Below are positions 49,001-61,484 of a stretch of 64,000 nucleotides of DNA, piece by piece. The stretch covers positions 78,083,531 through 78,147,530 of the forward strand of contig CM035416.1 in the NCBI GenBank assembly GCA_020310875.1, given 5' to 3'. How positions within the stretch are numbered: the stretch's first letter is position 1; every line of letters begins with the position of its first letter. The position numbers were made by a program, and so were the translations under genes. The stretch comes from Ceratopteris richardii. Lineage: Eukaryota; Streptophyta; Polypodiopsida; Polypodiales; Pteridaceae. The notes beneath the pieces are model-generated. The model was not told the DNA's origin. It saw nothing but the letters and a program-made list of their open reading frames with translations, and made no database searches.

Positions 49001-50286
49001 TCAAACTTTGACAATCAACAGAACTGAAATTAAGTTCTTCTTTATATCGGGTATATACAATGCATTTTTCAAGAGAATCACACCTCCATTTGCAACCGTA
49101 AGCTCAATTTCTCCTACTCCAATGATAGGATAAGAGGCATTGTTTTCACACACCACATGTCCTCCTTTGGGTGCATCTTTCAAAGATACAAAAAATATTT
49201 TGCATGATGTTATGTGCTTTGAAGCACCACTATCAAATAACCAATCCGAATCAGCCTCGCTCACAACCATATATTTAGAATGCAAAGATGCATCATAAAT
49301 GACATGTAACAATACATGCCCAAAAATCTTAAGCCATGTTAGCTTCATCATTCTTTGCATTTGCTGAATTTTCAGCAATAGAAAAGTCGGATTCCTTCTT
49401 CTTTTCATTGCGTTTAGCAAGCTTTCTACACTCATCAATAGTATGACTAGGCTTTCGGCAATATTTGCATCTCTTCTTCTTTTGCAAATCACCATCATTA
49501 GAGGAATGAGTGGAAGAGGAAGCTTGAGGCTTTGGTTTTGATGAACCCAAAGCTAAACCATACTTGCTGTTCCCCTTTTGTGAGATAGCAAGTGCTTGCA
49601 TTCCCTCAATCAAACCACTCTTATTCACTCTAGATTTCTTTTCTTGCAAAAGAAGAGACACAACCTCATCAAATGCATACACATTGGGATTCCCTTTTGC
49701 AACTAAACAGTGTAGTAGCAAAGCTTTGAAAAGATTCTGGTAATCCTTTCAACAATGTAGACATGAGCGATGCATCCGGAATGATCTCATCTATGTTTGC
49801 CAATTGCTCTTTCAAGTCCTTAATGCGTGTCACATACACATCCACCGACTCATTTTCAACCATACATACATCCTCAAGTTGCTTCCTCAAGTATGCAACA
49901 CGTGCTTCATTACACACGACATACAAAGAAGCAAGAGTGTCCCATGCCTATTGTGATGTAGAACATGATCGAATGTATGGAACTATATGACGCTTCACAG
50001 AAAGCGCAATCAATGCATGAGCTTGAGCATCTTTTCCATCCCATCTAAGCTGCTCCTGTGTAGGTGGAGAAGGAGAAACCACTGTACTTGAAGAAGAAGC
50101 TTCATATGTGACAGTAGACTATGAAGAAGAAGAACCTGGGGGTCTTCGATCTACATCTGCCACTATGTTCCAAAGTTGTTTTGCAACAAGAACATTCTTC
50201 ATCATGTAAGACCACATCGAATATTTGGTCCCATCAAGCTTATCTTCAGCTTGAAGCATGCCAAACAAGTCATTGCTTCCCACCAT
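49001..50286 (-). pseudogene. A2 gag and protease
   Basis: Gag begins at ATG 50286-50284 (MVGSND, as in A1). The 49669-49926 frame gives the gag core (VAYLRKQLEDVCMVENESVD), 49329-49721 holds the zinc knuckle CKYCRKPSHTIDEC, and the 49001-49498 frame gives protease FDSGASKHITS and GGHVVCENNASYPIIGVGEI. One frameshift near 49700 and another near 49330 divide them. It keeps codons at two sites where A1 has stops. Confidence 0.87.
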
Positions 50287-50572
50287 TTCATGAAGGAAGA
50301 AGAATGTGACAAAACGTTTACTTCGATGAATGCTGAAATGAATGTTAAAATTTCAACTCACAAACTGTCACTCTGATGGCGATTTTAACTGCCTGAATGG
50401 CTTTGAAATGGGGGTAAAATTCCAGGGAACCAGAACCTGATAGGAAATGTTTCTTGGCTGCTGAAATTCATTGTTCTATGCTCCGAAGTTGATTTGCACT
50501 GTTAACCGTGCATGCACACCGCGATACAAAAAACACAAACTTGAGAAAGAGATGAACCTACTATGATACCAC

Positions 50573-50797
50573 TGTTGGGTGTGTGTAGAAGTGCGAGAGA
50601 CACACTAGAAGCACACACAAGGAGCACAAATGCAGCAAGACACACGGAGAAGATGGATGGCTGGAATAGCTCTCTCTATTGATGATGAACTGAACTGAAG
50701 TAAGGGCTGAATAATATCTCTAAGTACAAAGTACCACCACATATGAGTGATTCAACAGGTTCACATCAAAGCTACTGGAGGAACACATAAGTGTACA
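50573..50797 (-). mobile_element. Family A 5' LTR (A2), internally deleted
   Basis: A 225-bp LTR that matches the 3' LTR but lacks about 66 bp from its middle and one A at its end. Confidence 0.9.
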
Positions 50798-53700
50798 ATC
50801 TCTTCTAGAGCCTCAATTTGAATAGTTGTTGGACTTTAATGTATGTATTTCATACATTATTAAGGAAGGCTACCTGGTCACATATAGCCAATAACAAGTT
50901 AACCACCTCCTCTTTCATTCCCACAATGAATAAAATGCATTCTCTAATTGCACTTTCTTTTACTTGTTTCATATGCCCACCATGGGTTGCCAATGTGCTT
51001 TGGTCTCTCTCATCCACTTCATATACTTTTTTTCTTGCTTTTCATGAAAAAGAAAATGACGTGTAAATTATGTTACAATGTTTGGTACTCATAATTCCAT
51101 ATCACATTTCAAATTTTATTCTATCACACACCATCAACTCTCTAGATTGATATCATTATGCTTGATTAAATGAAATTTTAATGGTATTTCACATGTGATA
51201 TTCGTGCTTTGCATCCCTTGAAAGACATTACCATGTAGGGTTGTGAAATGCACAATGAACAACTAGACAATGTTTTAGTGGCTCTTCTTTTTTGCATGCC
51301 TATGACTTGGTTTGCTTCTTTTTTGCATGCCTATGACTTGGTTTGCTTCTAGCAAAGTTTCAAGAATTCAATCATCTATCTAGTTCTATATGGAGCAATT
51401 GATATTTATACTTAATTGTAATGAAGTAAAGTGGAACTATGTTCGATTGAAATGATCCACCTGGCTATTCAATTATTTCTATTTGCCTCAAATTAGTCTT
51501 GACATATCTAGGGGCATCTTACAAACATGTTTCAAATCCCATGTTCAACAATAGATAGTAAATTGATCTCAAAATTTTGCAAGTTGTTACCTTTGCACAT
51601 TAAAAGGCATTACAGAGGCATGAAACAGCATACATCAAACTTAACACAATAGCCACTCTATTCTTAATGTGCATTACTTTATGAAAGTATGTATTATTCT
51701 TTTGTAAGAATAGCGTAAGCTTCTAGTGATGTGAACAATATTTTTGATTCTCCAAGATCATTGCTTGAGCATGTTTTCAATGTGGATATTCAAAGGGGAC
51801 CTTGAAGAAAGCTAGGATATATTTAATAAGCCTATGATTGCCTACACTTTTTATCTCTTTTATGATCAATGATGTTTTTCACATGAAGATTGCAATTTTG
51901 GTGAAATGCAACCAAATTTGAATTGGCTGAACAAGGTGGTGCTTTGACTACTAAAAACATAAACATGTGAACTAGATTGCAAATTTTTTGCATGTCATGA
52001 CTTATTGCTGCGGCAAATAAGTTGATATTGTGCATTTGGATGCTTGAAAAGCTCAATTTAATTTAAAAAATGTTTCAAGAACTTGACATTGCATAAAAAT
52101 TTTATATACAAGCTTCGGGTATGAAAGCTAAGATAAATACATAATCAATTGTGAATTTTGAAGCAAGAATAATAGTCATTCCTCTAAAATACTTTAGAAA
52201 TGCACACATCATAGTATATAATGCTTTTAAAAGCTTAAGAAACACCCTCCCTAAGGAAATATAATCTCCATATGTCTATTTCAAATTTAATACAAGTTCT
52301 TTCCATTGTCAACCATGTTAATTATAGACTTCTCATGCATATGAGTGTTTAAGATTTGAAACACAAAAACTTCAACTTTTCTATTGATCAAGGATGCATA
52401 ATCTTTTATGTTATTATTCTCTAGAAGATTGGCAATTGCTAATGTTTTTGAAGATGCATATCTAAAAAAAAAAATGCTTTAGTATGAAAGTATTCCTAGG
52501 TGCTACAAATCCTCTTTGTGCAAACTCTTGTTTCATTCCTAGAATTGACACCATATATTTTGTTATGTTTGTATTAAAATTCTCTTACTATCCTTTTTTG
52601 AATTTGGATAAGTGGATGCCAATTGCATATCAATAATTTTTTACAAATCAATGTAGCCCTTTTCTAAATGTTTTGAGGTGCTCATTTTGGTTTGCATAAT
52701 ATATGCTCGATCCATGAACTCTAACACTTCTTAGTGGCATCTTTCAAATCAATAACTTCCTTTCTTTGCAGGAGGTTTTTTGGGTTCTTTGATGTGGATT
52801 GACTCTCTTACACACCATCCTTTTTTGTAGGTTCAATCTTACTATGCTATTTGGAAACCCTTTCTTGGGTAGAGAATCAGATTGAGATACAATGGAATTA
52901 AAGGGAGTATTCATGACCAATTTTGCATTGGGGACCAAGATGAAGGATAAGGATGTGCACAAGGAGAATTAAGAGTAAAGGGAAAAAGGACCTAAGATTG
53001 AACAAACATTAAACTAGATAAATTAAAGAGATAAGTCTTGCATGGAGAGACATGTAGGTGAATAAAAGAAAGGAATTCACATGGTCTAATGTACTTTCAT
53101 ATTTACATCAGAAGACTAATGTGCAAACTTTAGTTCTAAAATAGAAATGAGTGAACATATCTCCTCACTATGAACTAAAATGAATGATAGGATGGAATAG
53201 AGTGCATACCTCTTCACACAAGTACTTTCTATTGTGTGTTTTTCCTTCAAATTGCTATGAGATCTTGTGTGTAATCCATTATAGAACTTTTGTGCATATG
53301 ATAATCATTGTAAATATATGTTTTTTTTTCACAAAAAAACAAAGGAGAAACTTTTTCATTCATGGCACCTTTTATCTTAGAAGTTATTTCCTATGGTTGA
53401 TAGATTTTTCTTGCTCAAAGCCTCTCAATTAAAATCCATGTAAACTTTTTCTCTTCTTCAATCCCGTGACTTGGAAGTCATAAGCAAGCGTTAAAATTCC
53501 AAGGAGAAAATGAAAAATATATTTTCTCCATGCTATGCAAAGGATACTCACCTCTTTCTACAAACCCTACCCTCTAATATAAGAATTTAGTGCCATTCAC
53601 GTGTGCAATATGAGATCATTATTTTTATTTAGTTGGTGCCAATGAATAGTGAAAATTCTAAGGAAAAAAGGAAATGAAATTGCAATCTTTTGGGCCAAGG

Positions 53701-54352
53701 GTTCCTACCTCTTTCTATTGTCTTTGCATATCCAAATTCGATTCCATTCATGCATGTAGAATCAAATGCAGCCTTGAGATCCTTTTCAATCCCTCTTTTA
53801 TGGCTGAAAATAAGAACATGAAAAATCACATGGAGAATTTTTTCTATCACAAGAAATAGTCTCCACTTGATTTTATTAAGTCCAAGCGTGTTGCAAAGTC
53901 TTTAGAACCCCCTCTAAATTCCTAATTTTATCTATAGAATGTTCTTAGAGAAAAAGCAACTAAAGACCTATATTTATAGAATCATGAAGATTTTCTTTTG
54001 ACCAATGTCATGATTATTTCAAGAGGAAAATGCAAGAAAAGACCACCATAAAGTGAAGTTCTTTCTCTTGAAGATCAAAGGATAAACATAGCTATGGAAG
54101 CACTTGAATTTTTTCTCTTTGAAATTTCAATTAGATGGAATAGAGAGTACACATGCGGAAGTAAAATGAAAAGAAGAGTGTACTCACAAAATGAAAGAGT
54201 GTGAGAAACTCAAAGTGAGTAGACTAATAAATGGGGAAACTCACATGAATTAGAAATAAGCTTGTCAAGAACATGAATTAGGCTCTCTAAGATTCTAACC
54301 AAGTACAAAGTGGGGGAGAGGACCTCTTTATATAGAGTTAGAGGAGGCTCTC
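50798..54352. other. AT-rich intergenic sequence
   Basis: No frame on either strand looks like a protein and no LTR pairs are visible. A 31-bp tandem duplication (TTTGCATGCCTATGACTTGG at 51291 and 51322) is the only clear repeat. Sequence just before 54353 (TTTATATAGAG near 54328) could be a remnant promoter. Confidence 0.6.
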
Positions 54353-55237
54353 TGTTGTAGAGCTAAGAAGAGCAAAGAAGCAGAGAAAAAGAAGGGCCCC
54401 AAAATTTTTCCAATTTGGACACTTTATTCTTGTATTATAGCCGTTTTGTAACATATTTTCCAATGTAAATGCACGAGGAATCCTCTAGATGCATACCCAT
54501 AGAATTCGTATCTTACCCTTGTAAATTAGTAGGAAATTAGCCTTTTTAGTTAATAAAGTTCCGGTCTCTTGTGTGAAAGGACCATTTTTAGGGCACATGT
54601 ATATAAGTCAATTTGTGACTCTTTGTAGAGACTTTTTGCCATTGTGAGAATCAAGAGCACAGAATTTCGAATTTGTGTCTTTCCTCTCTGTATCTTGTTC
54701 CTTGTGAGCTTGCATGCATGTGTGATACTTGGAAAGAGTGCTTGAAAGTGTTGTCTATCCATGAAAGTTCTTGTTACTGTTGGTAAGGTGTGTGTGAAGT
54801 GTAGGAAGTGCTGAAGTGTAGGAAGGTCAATCTTGCGACTCAGTATTTTGCTCATAACTTGAAGTAGAAGCGCCAGAATCAAGTGAAAACCACCATTGGA
54901 TGCATCTTCTCGAGATCTTTGAAATGAACATGCTATTTCTATATTTGGAGTTCTAAGCTGAGAGAAAAACTCGATTTACTGTTGGCTACTACTCCAAATG
55001 TCACGACACCATAACTGATCCCTGAAACTTGTTTGGAATAGATTTATGCTTGTTTGCACTTTGTGAGAGTTCATTTGCATTGACCATCATTTGAATGCAT
55101 GTCTTCATACACACGGCTAGGTTTTGATACTCTTTGGATTGACATTAAAGCATGAGTCCCCACTATATGCACTTGAGGGGGATCGAGGTATAGTCTCTTT
55201 CTCCACAAGTCCCTAAGTTGGTTCTTAGGTACACACA
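54353..55237 (+). mobile_element. Gypsy (Athila/Tat-like) 5' LTR, element H
   Basis: A long LTR of about 885 bp from TGTTGTAGAGC to TACACACA, directly followed by a primer binding site. It has a TATATAAG box at 54600-54607 and AATAAA about 45 bp earlier. It is related to, but clearly diverged from, the LTR at 58771-59657. Confidence 0.85.
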
Positions 55238-55240
55238 TTT

Positions 55241-55259
55241 TTGGCACCGTTGCCGGGGA
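55241..55259 (+). other. Primer binding site of element H
   Basis: TTGGCACCGTTGCCGGGGA resembles the TGGCGCCGTTGCCGGGGA site found in Athila/Tat-type gypsy elements. This places H in that lineage independently of its protein sequence. Confidence 0.8.
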
Positions 55260-56665
55260 GTGTCGAATCAAACTGAGGCATTTGTGTGATGGTGAGTAGC
55301 TCTTAGCATCGAAGCGAGTAGAGGAGTGGTGAATTCCTCTTCTTTGGTAAGTCACACTCATCCGCACTTACTACTTCTCACTCTTGGAGTGTGTGTAGTG
55401 AGTTGCTAGTCTAGGGAAGTGAGTAGAGATGTGAGTTAGAGTATGAAGGAGGAAGTAGGCAAGTAGGCTAGGAAGATAGGGTAGTTCTTTCAACTTTTTG
55501 AGTCAAGCATTTCCCAATAGTATAAAAATAAAAAAAATTCAACACTTCACTCCATTGGTGCGAGTGCAAGTATCGCGATCAGTGGAGATCGAATATCGTG
55601 AGTAGGGATTGCAGAGAGTGGAGCTACGCAAAGCAAGAAGGAGTTGTAGAAGAGTTGGAGAATAGCTTTCAAGGTGAGCACATCAAATCCCTTAGTCTCA
55701 ACATCATTTAAATCAAGCAACATAGCCAAACGACCTGCGACAGATGTCGTGAGGGACTGTCCAGGGGTTGAAGATATTTTTTTTCTTGATACAGGCACTT
55801 GGGGGGGGGGGGGGGGGGAACAAACTCTAGGATCACCCACACTAAGTTGAAACTCAGATTTACCTGCTAAAATTTGGAAAAATTTCAAGTGTCGTGTTCT
55901 CCCGCGGTTGAGTGTCGCGACATCTAGGTGTCGTGATCTCCTGTGGTCGAGTGTCGTGATATTTAGCCCAGTCGAATATCGTGAGAATTTTTGCGACATC
56001 TGGCAGATATCGGGTATCGTTGAATATCCTTTGCGACACTTGATGAGTGTCGAGTGTCGTGGGATTTTCGCGACACCTGAGGAGTGTTGGATATCGTGAG
56101 ATTCTTCTCGCAACATCTATTGCATATTGGATATCGTGAGATTCTTCTCGCGACATCTGTTGCATATCGGATATCGTGAGATTCTTCTCGCGACACTTGT
56201 CGCATATCGGGTGTCGTGGACTCACTCTTCTGTCAAGTGTCGAGTATCGTGGGTGATTTCTCACGACACTTCATAGATATCGAGTGTCGTGAATTTTCGT
56301 CGCGACATTTGTCAAGTGTCACGTGTCATGGGATTTGCCTAGCGAGATTTGTCAGGTGTCGAGTTTTGCAGATTTTTCTCGCGACATTTGTCAAGTGTCG
56401 TATGTCGTGACTTTGTAGGTGTCAGATGTCATGGGTCTGCCATCACGACATTTCATGAATGTCGAGTGTCATGGAGTTTTGATCACGATATTTGTCCAGT
56501 GTCGAGTGTCATGATTTTAGCCAGTGTCAGGTGTTGTGTTGGGAGATTTTCAGATATTTCAGTGTGAAATTCCAAGTCAACCAAATATTTCATACAAATA
56601 TGAGATTCAACAAAGAGCATTGGGAGCTAGGGGTTGGTTAAAACTCGACTAGAGCTTCTAAGTGA
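55260..56665 (+). other. Long leader of element H
   Basis: About 1.4 kb between primer site and gag. It contains a G18 tract at 55801-55818 and the 40-bp minisatellite at about 55885-56545. Several minus-strand open frames cross it, but these are products of the repeat. Confidence 0.75.
55885..56545. repeat. Hairpin-forming 40-bp minisatellite in gypsy leader
   Basis: Tandem repeats whose best preserved units (56091, 56131, 56171, 56211) are exactly 40 bp apart and contain ATATCGTGAGATTCTTCTCG. Most units hold an inverted pair such as GTGTCGTG and CGCGACAC about 10 bp apart, so each can fold into a short hairpin. The outer units are diverged and vary in length. The repeat is CpG-rich compared with its AT-rich surroundings. 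Confidence 0.88.
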
Positions 56666-58378
56666 ATGAACCTAAGATCCAGAAGAACCCTAAGGAGCCG
56701 AAGAAGTGTAATCTCATTTGTGGGAAGTGTAGCCAAACCAAGTAGTCACTCACACTACTCTGAAACCTCGAGTGAGTCTGAGGAGGAAACTCTTGGCCTC
56801 AGAGGACATGCAGAATTCAGTACCAATAATTGGCATGATGTCAATTATTGAGGGTGAATATCGAACATCTTTAGAATATGTGAACACCAATCAACACGGT
56901 TTACCCATCTACCTAGATGGGTTAAACATATCAGTGGGTAGGCTAAAGAAAGCTACAAATGCTTATATAGTACCTAGGCCAGCTGTTAAGTATGCAGGAG
57001 GATTCTACATGGATAAAAGGGATATTCTATATGTAGTAACAGAGAATCCTGAAGATATCAACGAGCAAAGGGAAGAAGGCAATGGCCACAATCTTAATGG
57101 AGAGGGACATGAAGAATAGGTATCTACACCTCGAGGAAAGTCCATTGTAATTAGGGTTTGGAGAGGAGACCTAATCCCCCAAGACGATTCCTTGATGGAC
57201 ATTTATTTAATCAACGTGATGGAGCACAGAACACACTCTTCATTGTGGGAAGAAGCCATTAACCCAGCCACGATCTACGAATCACAAAAACCTGAAAACC
57301 CCACTCACATCATGTATCTGGACAAGAATCAGAGGAGGTACTGGCCCTTAATGGAATTAGAAAAAATAGGATTGAAATATCAGAACATCCCAGTATTCCC
57401 ACCAAGGGATCAAGCCACAACTTTGCAAAACCCCCAAGGAACTTATCAGGATAATTCTTATCAGCATTCTGGACAAACAAAACAAACGAACATCCCGGTT
57501 AGGCCCCATGTGAAGTTTGCTACACTGGGCAATAATCTGAATTATCGACCACTTACACATGTAGAACCGAGGATTAGAATTCCTGTCCAAGAGAGACCAC
57601 CAGTAGGAAGAGGACCAGGAATACCAATAGGACGACCAGTCTTCCCTGTAATGCCTAGACCACCCGAACAAGGAAGAAGACTAAGACCCATCCAAGTTGC
57701 CAAATGCATGAGAAGCCACTATGATGGCTCTAATGAACCATACAACCACATAGCTGAATTCAAGCAAGTAATAAGAGCCAAACAAGTGGAAGACTTCTTG
57801 ATTCAATATGCATCCTTTGGCCTAACCCTTACAGACACGGCCTTAGCTTGGTTCCAGCCCTTAGACCCTAATAAATTTCAAGACATGGAACAAGTCTATC
57901 AAGAATTTATTGAAGAATTTACCAAGTCTGGAATAAAAAACAACTCTTCCTCATTAATCCATAGTTTTAAACAAGCTCCTACAGAATCAGTGAGATTTCC
58001 AGCAAGAAGATTTAAGCAATATGTGGACAGATGCCCTGTTGATGAGAGACCCACTCAAAACAAAATGGTGTCACTATTTTTGGAAGGATTAGTGAATGGA
58101 TCATTGAGATCATTGGTATATGTGAAAAGAGTCCAAAATTTGCAAGAATGTATGAAAGAGTTATTGACCTAGAGGATAATCTAGCAGAAGATTTGAAAAT
58201 ACCTCAAGGCAGTGCGAAAAGTGAGGATACCGTCAGCAGCACGTCAAACCCCAGGAACAATGTAGAGGAAATAGCTAACTTAGTGGCAAAAAAATTGAAT
58301 GTTCAAGGACAAAGGAACTACCCAAACAATCCTATGAGAGTACCCATGAAGAAGTGCAAGACAATATTTGGTAGGTAG
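56666..58378 (+). pseudogene. Gypsy element H gag, N-terminal part
   Basis: The reading starts at 56666 or 56772. The main frame runs 57192-58172 and holds a retrotransposon gag domain: CMRSHYDGSNEPYNHIAEFK, ALAWFQPLDPNKFQDMEQVY and PARRFKQYVDRCPVDERPTQ. A TAG at 57117 sits where Gln is plausible. A frameshift near 58150 moves the frame to 58148-58378, which ends YPNNPMRVPMKKCKTIFGR and a stop. The zinc knuckles are missing here but occur at 59736-60746, so the gag appears split by the LTR-bearing insert between them. Confidence 0.82.
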
Positions 58379-58770
58379 TAATCCTTCCACTGATAGCGTG
58401 CATTGTCAACAAGGAAACAGGCTCAAAGCAATACAAGAGGTCAGATGTGTGAAGACAAAGACAAATCAGAAGACCAAAAGTTAGAAAGAGGTAGAGGCTG
58501 AAAAGTTGAAGAGAGTGACGAAGAACAGCGCATTCCTAGTCACTGGTGGCGTGCGTGGCAGCCCAACTGAATACAGCAACCCAAATATGTGATATAAGAA
58601 ATACCAAGGGGCAAACTGAAGCAAAGGACATACCTCAGATAAGATAACCAATTGTCTGACAGTCCTTGTTGCCGCTTCGACCGCTGGGTGCGTGTATTCA
58701 GAACTCTTAAACAAGCTGAGGAGAAGAAGTAAAGCCTGTCAAGGGACGACAGAGACAAAGAGGGGGAGAG
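58379..58770 (+). other. Putative 3' UTR and polypurine tract of a gypsy element
   Basis: Noncoding; ends AAAGAGGGGGAGAG directly before an LTR, which is the expected polypurine tract. I read it as the 3' end of a second H-type element or of an internally deleted H. Confidence 0.6.
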
Positions 58771-59657
58771 TGTTGCAGAGCAGAGAAGCATAAAAGAAGA
58801 GCCCCAAAATTTTCAAATTAACGGGCACATTTTTCTTCTTCTTCAAGTCTTAGGAAATTCCCTCAAGCCATGTAAATGCACTAGAGGAGTCCTCTAGTGG
58901 CATAATCCCATATTGTTGTAAAATATCCCTTGTAAATTAGTAGGAAATTCACTTTTTAATAATAAAGTTCCGGTCTCTTGTGTGAAAGGACCAAATTTAG
59001 GGCACATGTATATAAGTCACTTGGTGACTCTTTGTAGAGACTTTTTGCCATTGTGAAGAAGGAGAACTCTTGAATCTCGAATTTTCCTCTTTCCTGCAGA
59101 TTTCCATCTTCTCTTTGATCTTTTATGTGTGTGTAATGCTTGGAATGTGTGTGTAGGACTGTTGTCTACCCCTCCCCACTGTTTTTGAGCTACTGCAGTG
59201 TGTGTGTGAGCTTGTAGGAGTTGTGGCGTGAGTGAGGGTGCTTCCTACCATTCACTAATTTGGTCATAACTTGAAGCAGGGTTGTCAGAATCAAGTGAGA
59301 CCACGTCCAATAGATGCGTCTTGTTGAGAGCTTCGAAATGACTACCCTACTCACTATATTCGGAGCTTGGAGCTGAGAGAAATCCTTGAATTACTGAAAA
59401 CTAATGTAAGTGGTATCGCGGCAGACACTTTCAGTCTTTCAGTGAGTTAGAGAGGTGAATTAGTCTTTTCTCATACATATCAGCTGAACCACATCATTCT
59501 CCATCATGTGTGCGTGTGTCCTCATACACTTGGTTATTGTCGTTTGATGGGATTGACATATAAGCATGTGTCAATTTCCCACTATACGCACTCGTGTTGC
59601 AAATGAGGTTTAGTCTCTTTGGCACAAGTCCTTGAGTCTTCTTGACTCAGGTACACA
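58771..59657 (+). mobile_element. Gypsy LTR 2 (H-type 3' LTR)
   Basis: About 887 bp from TGTTGCAGAGC to GGTACACA, sharing with the first LTR the block AAAGTTCCGGTCTCTTGTG, the TATATAAG box and the segment after it. No primer binding site follows, so it is used as a 3' LTR. Flanking 5-mers do not match those of LTR 1. Confidence 0.83.
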
Positions 59658-59735
59658 AAAGGTACACAAATCAAAACACAAAAAACTGTCCTTACAATCG
59701 GCTTTCAAGATCGGTACAACCACCCATGAGATCTT

Positions 59736-61484
59736 ATGGATATCCCCAGAGAGATCAAGGAGGAGAAGTTTAGAAATCCCACATATCAACAACAGGCACC
59801 AACACCACGACCTTATGCTTACCAAGGGTACGATCAACCACAACCCGTGTTAGGACAACAACCACTACACCCTCAGAATATTGTCCCAGTAAAAATGGCT
59901 CAATCGGAAGAGAACCTTGAGAGAGCAATAGTCCCAGCCACACCATTGGCTAGTAACAAACCTTATGACCCATCTTATGACCATAGTCAAGGAAATTATT
60001 CCGCATATGAGGGCACTATAGTTGAATACGGACAATCTTACGAGCCTTATGCTTATAGTATGGAAGGACCGGATAGCTCTTACGGATACGAGCAGGACTA
60101 TGTGTCATTAATTTACAAAGCTCCCAGAGCACCCTTACCCTCCCGACCGATGAATAGACCACCTGCACCTAGAGGACCATGTTATAGATGCGGAGGAGAT
60201 CATTTTATCAGAGAATGTATGTTACCCAACCCAACACCACTGCAGCGAATTTGGGAAGGATATTGTAGTGATTGTCGTAAAGAACATCTTTTTAGAGATT
60301 GTCCTAAGAACCCCAACAAAGTTAATTCAAACGTACACATCAATGTGATTGAAGTGATAGAGTCATCGGGGAGTGATAAGGAGTACAGGGTGCCACTAAA
60401 AGCAATAACAAGAGCTAAAGCGAGAGAAACCTCAGAAAGAATCAAAGAGAATGATCATGTGGACAAAGAATTAAATAAACCCACACCTCAAGTAGTTGTA
60501 GACTCTGAAGAGTCTGGGAAAAGTATTAAAAGTAAACAGACCCAAAGATGGAGGAATCGGAGAGAAAGGATGAAAGAAAAGAAACTACAACAAAAGAGGG
60601 AGGACGAAAATAATGAACAAGGCCAAGAAGAAAAACAAAAACTTGAAGGAGAAAATAAGATAGAAAAGTGTAAAAGACAAGAGGCAGGATCAGTTTTGGT
60701 TGATCCTATGCCAGAAGAGTTAGCCATGTGGATTCTGGCATACTAGGCACGAATAAGAGCAGGACCAACCATTGAACAACATGAAAAGGAATATCCAAGA
60801 GGTGACCTAGAGAACGAACGGTTGGAGATATGTAAGAAATTAATCGAAGTGGCTCAACAGACCCTAGAAAAACCTGCTCAGCGACTACCCAACTCAAGAA
60901 TTCTCGAAAAAGAATTCCAAGAGCGTGTCACCCCAAATGACCCCAAGAAAGGAAAAGAAGATGAGACCTATGGTGAAAATTACGGCAAGAATAAAAGAGA
61001 AGGATTCGTTATCCCTGAAGTCGATGGGGAATGGCCTAAAGACTTGTGGGCAAGAGTCCAGGAAGATAGATGGAAGAGAGTGGAGGGAATTGAACCTCCC
61101 TTTGAGGAGTTAGAAGCAGAAGGTGAATTTGAAGCATCAATACCTGAAGTAAACTCAGAGGGATTGTTACAACTGGATGAGAGCAAAAATGACGAAGACA
61201 GTATGAAGGCTTTACCGAATTACCCGAGGGAATACGAACATAATTCTAAATTATATTGCATTCCCTCAATAAGAAGAAAAGAGCAGAACCCATCGATTCA
61301 AACATCGGACATTATACAACATCTTAAAAAAGTGAAAATCCCTTGTACTCTGACATTGGAAGAACTCTTGAAGGCGAAACCGCAATTAAAGGAGAAGCTC
61401 ACTAGCCAACTGGAGCCAAAGTCAGACAGCAATGAGAGGCCGGATGAAGTAACCACGATTAAAATCCCAATCGATAAGGTATGA
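59736..61484 (+). pseudogene. Gypsy gag C-terminus with two zinc knuckles (H2)
   Basis: A Tyr/Pro/Gln-rich stretch (NPTYQQQAPTPRPYAYQGYD) leads to two knuckle-like motifs, CYRCGGDHFIREC (about 60180-60218) and CSDCRKEHLFRDC (about 60267-60305). A highly charged Lys/Glu/Arg region with coiled-coil character follows (about 60540-60690). The frame is interrupted only by TAG at 60744 and resumes in the same frame at 60822-61484. The natural continuation into protease is broken by TGA at 61482 (probably from TGG). Apart from these it is a single open gag-pol frame. Confidence 0.8.

Larger units (their letters stand above)
46558..50797 (-). mobile_element. Copia element A2, inverted, with both LTRs
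   Basis: A minus-strand family A element with 3' LTR at 46558-46848, 5' LTR at 50573-50797, polypurine tract at 46849-46860 and primer site next to the 5' LTR (TGGTATCATAG on the minus strand). Flanking 5-mers are ATCTT (left) and ATCTC (right), an imperfect target duplication. Internally it has gag, protease, integrase and RNase H, but most of RT is deleted. Unlike A1 it has no nested B, so it shows the normal family A order that A1 lost. Confidence 0.9.

Noticed and set aside
51288..51350. 31-bp tandem duplication as a regulatory element
   Set aside because: Two copies only, in sequence without any gene nearby; nothing supports function.
55547..56264. Minus-strand open frames of 80-189 codons in the gypsy leader
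   Set aside because: They consist of the translated 40-bp minisatellite and change frame with it; no family resemblance.
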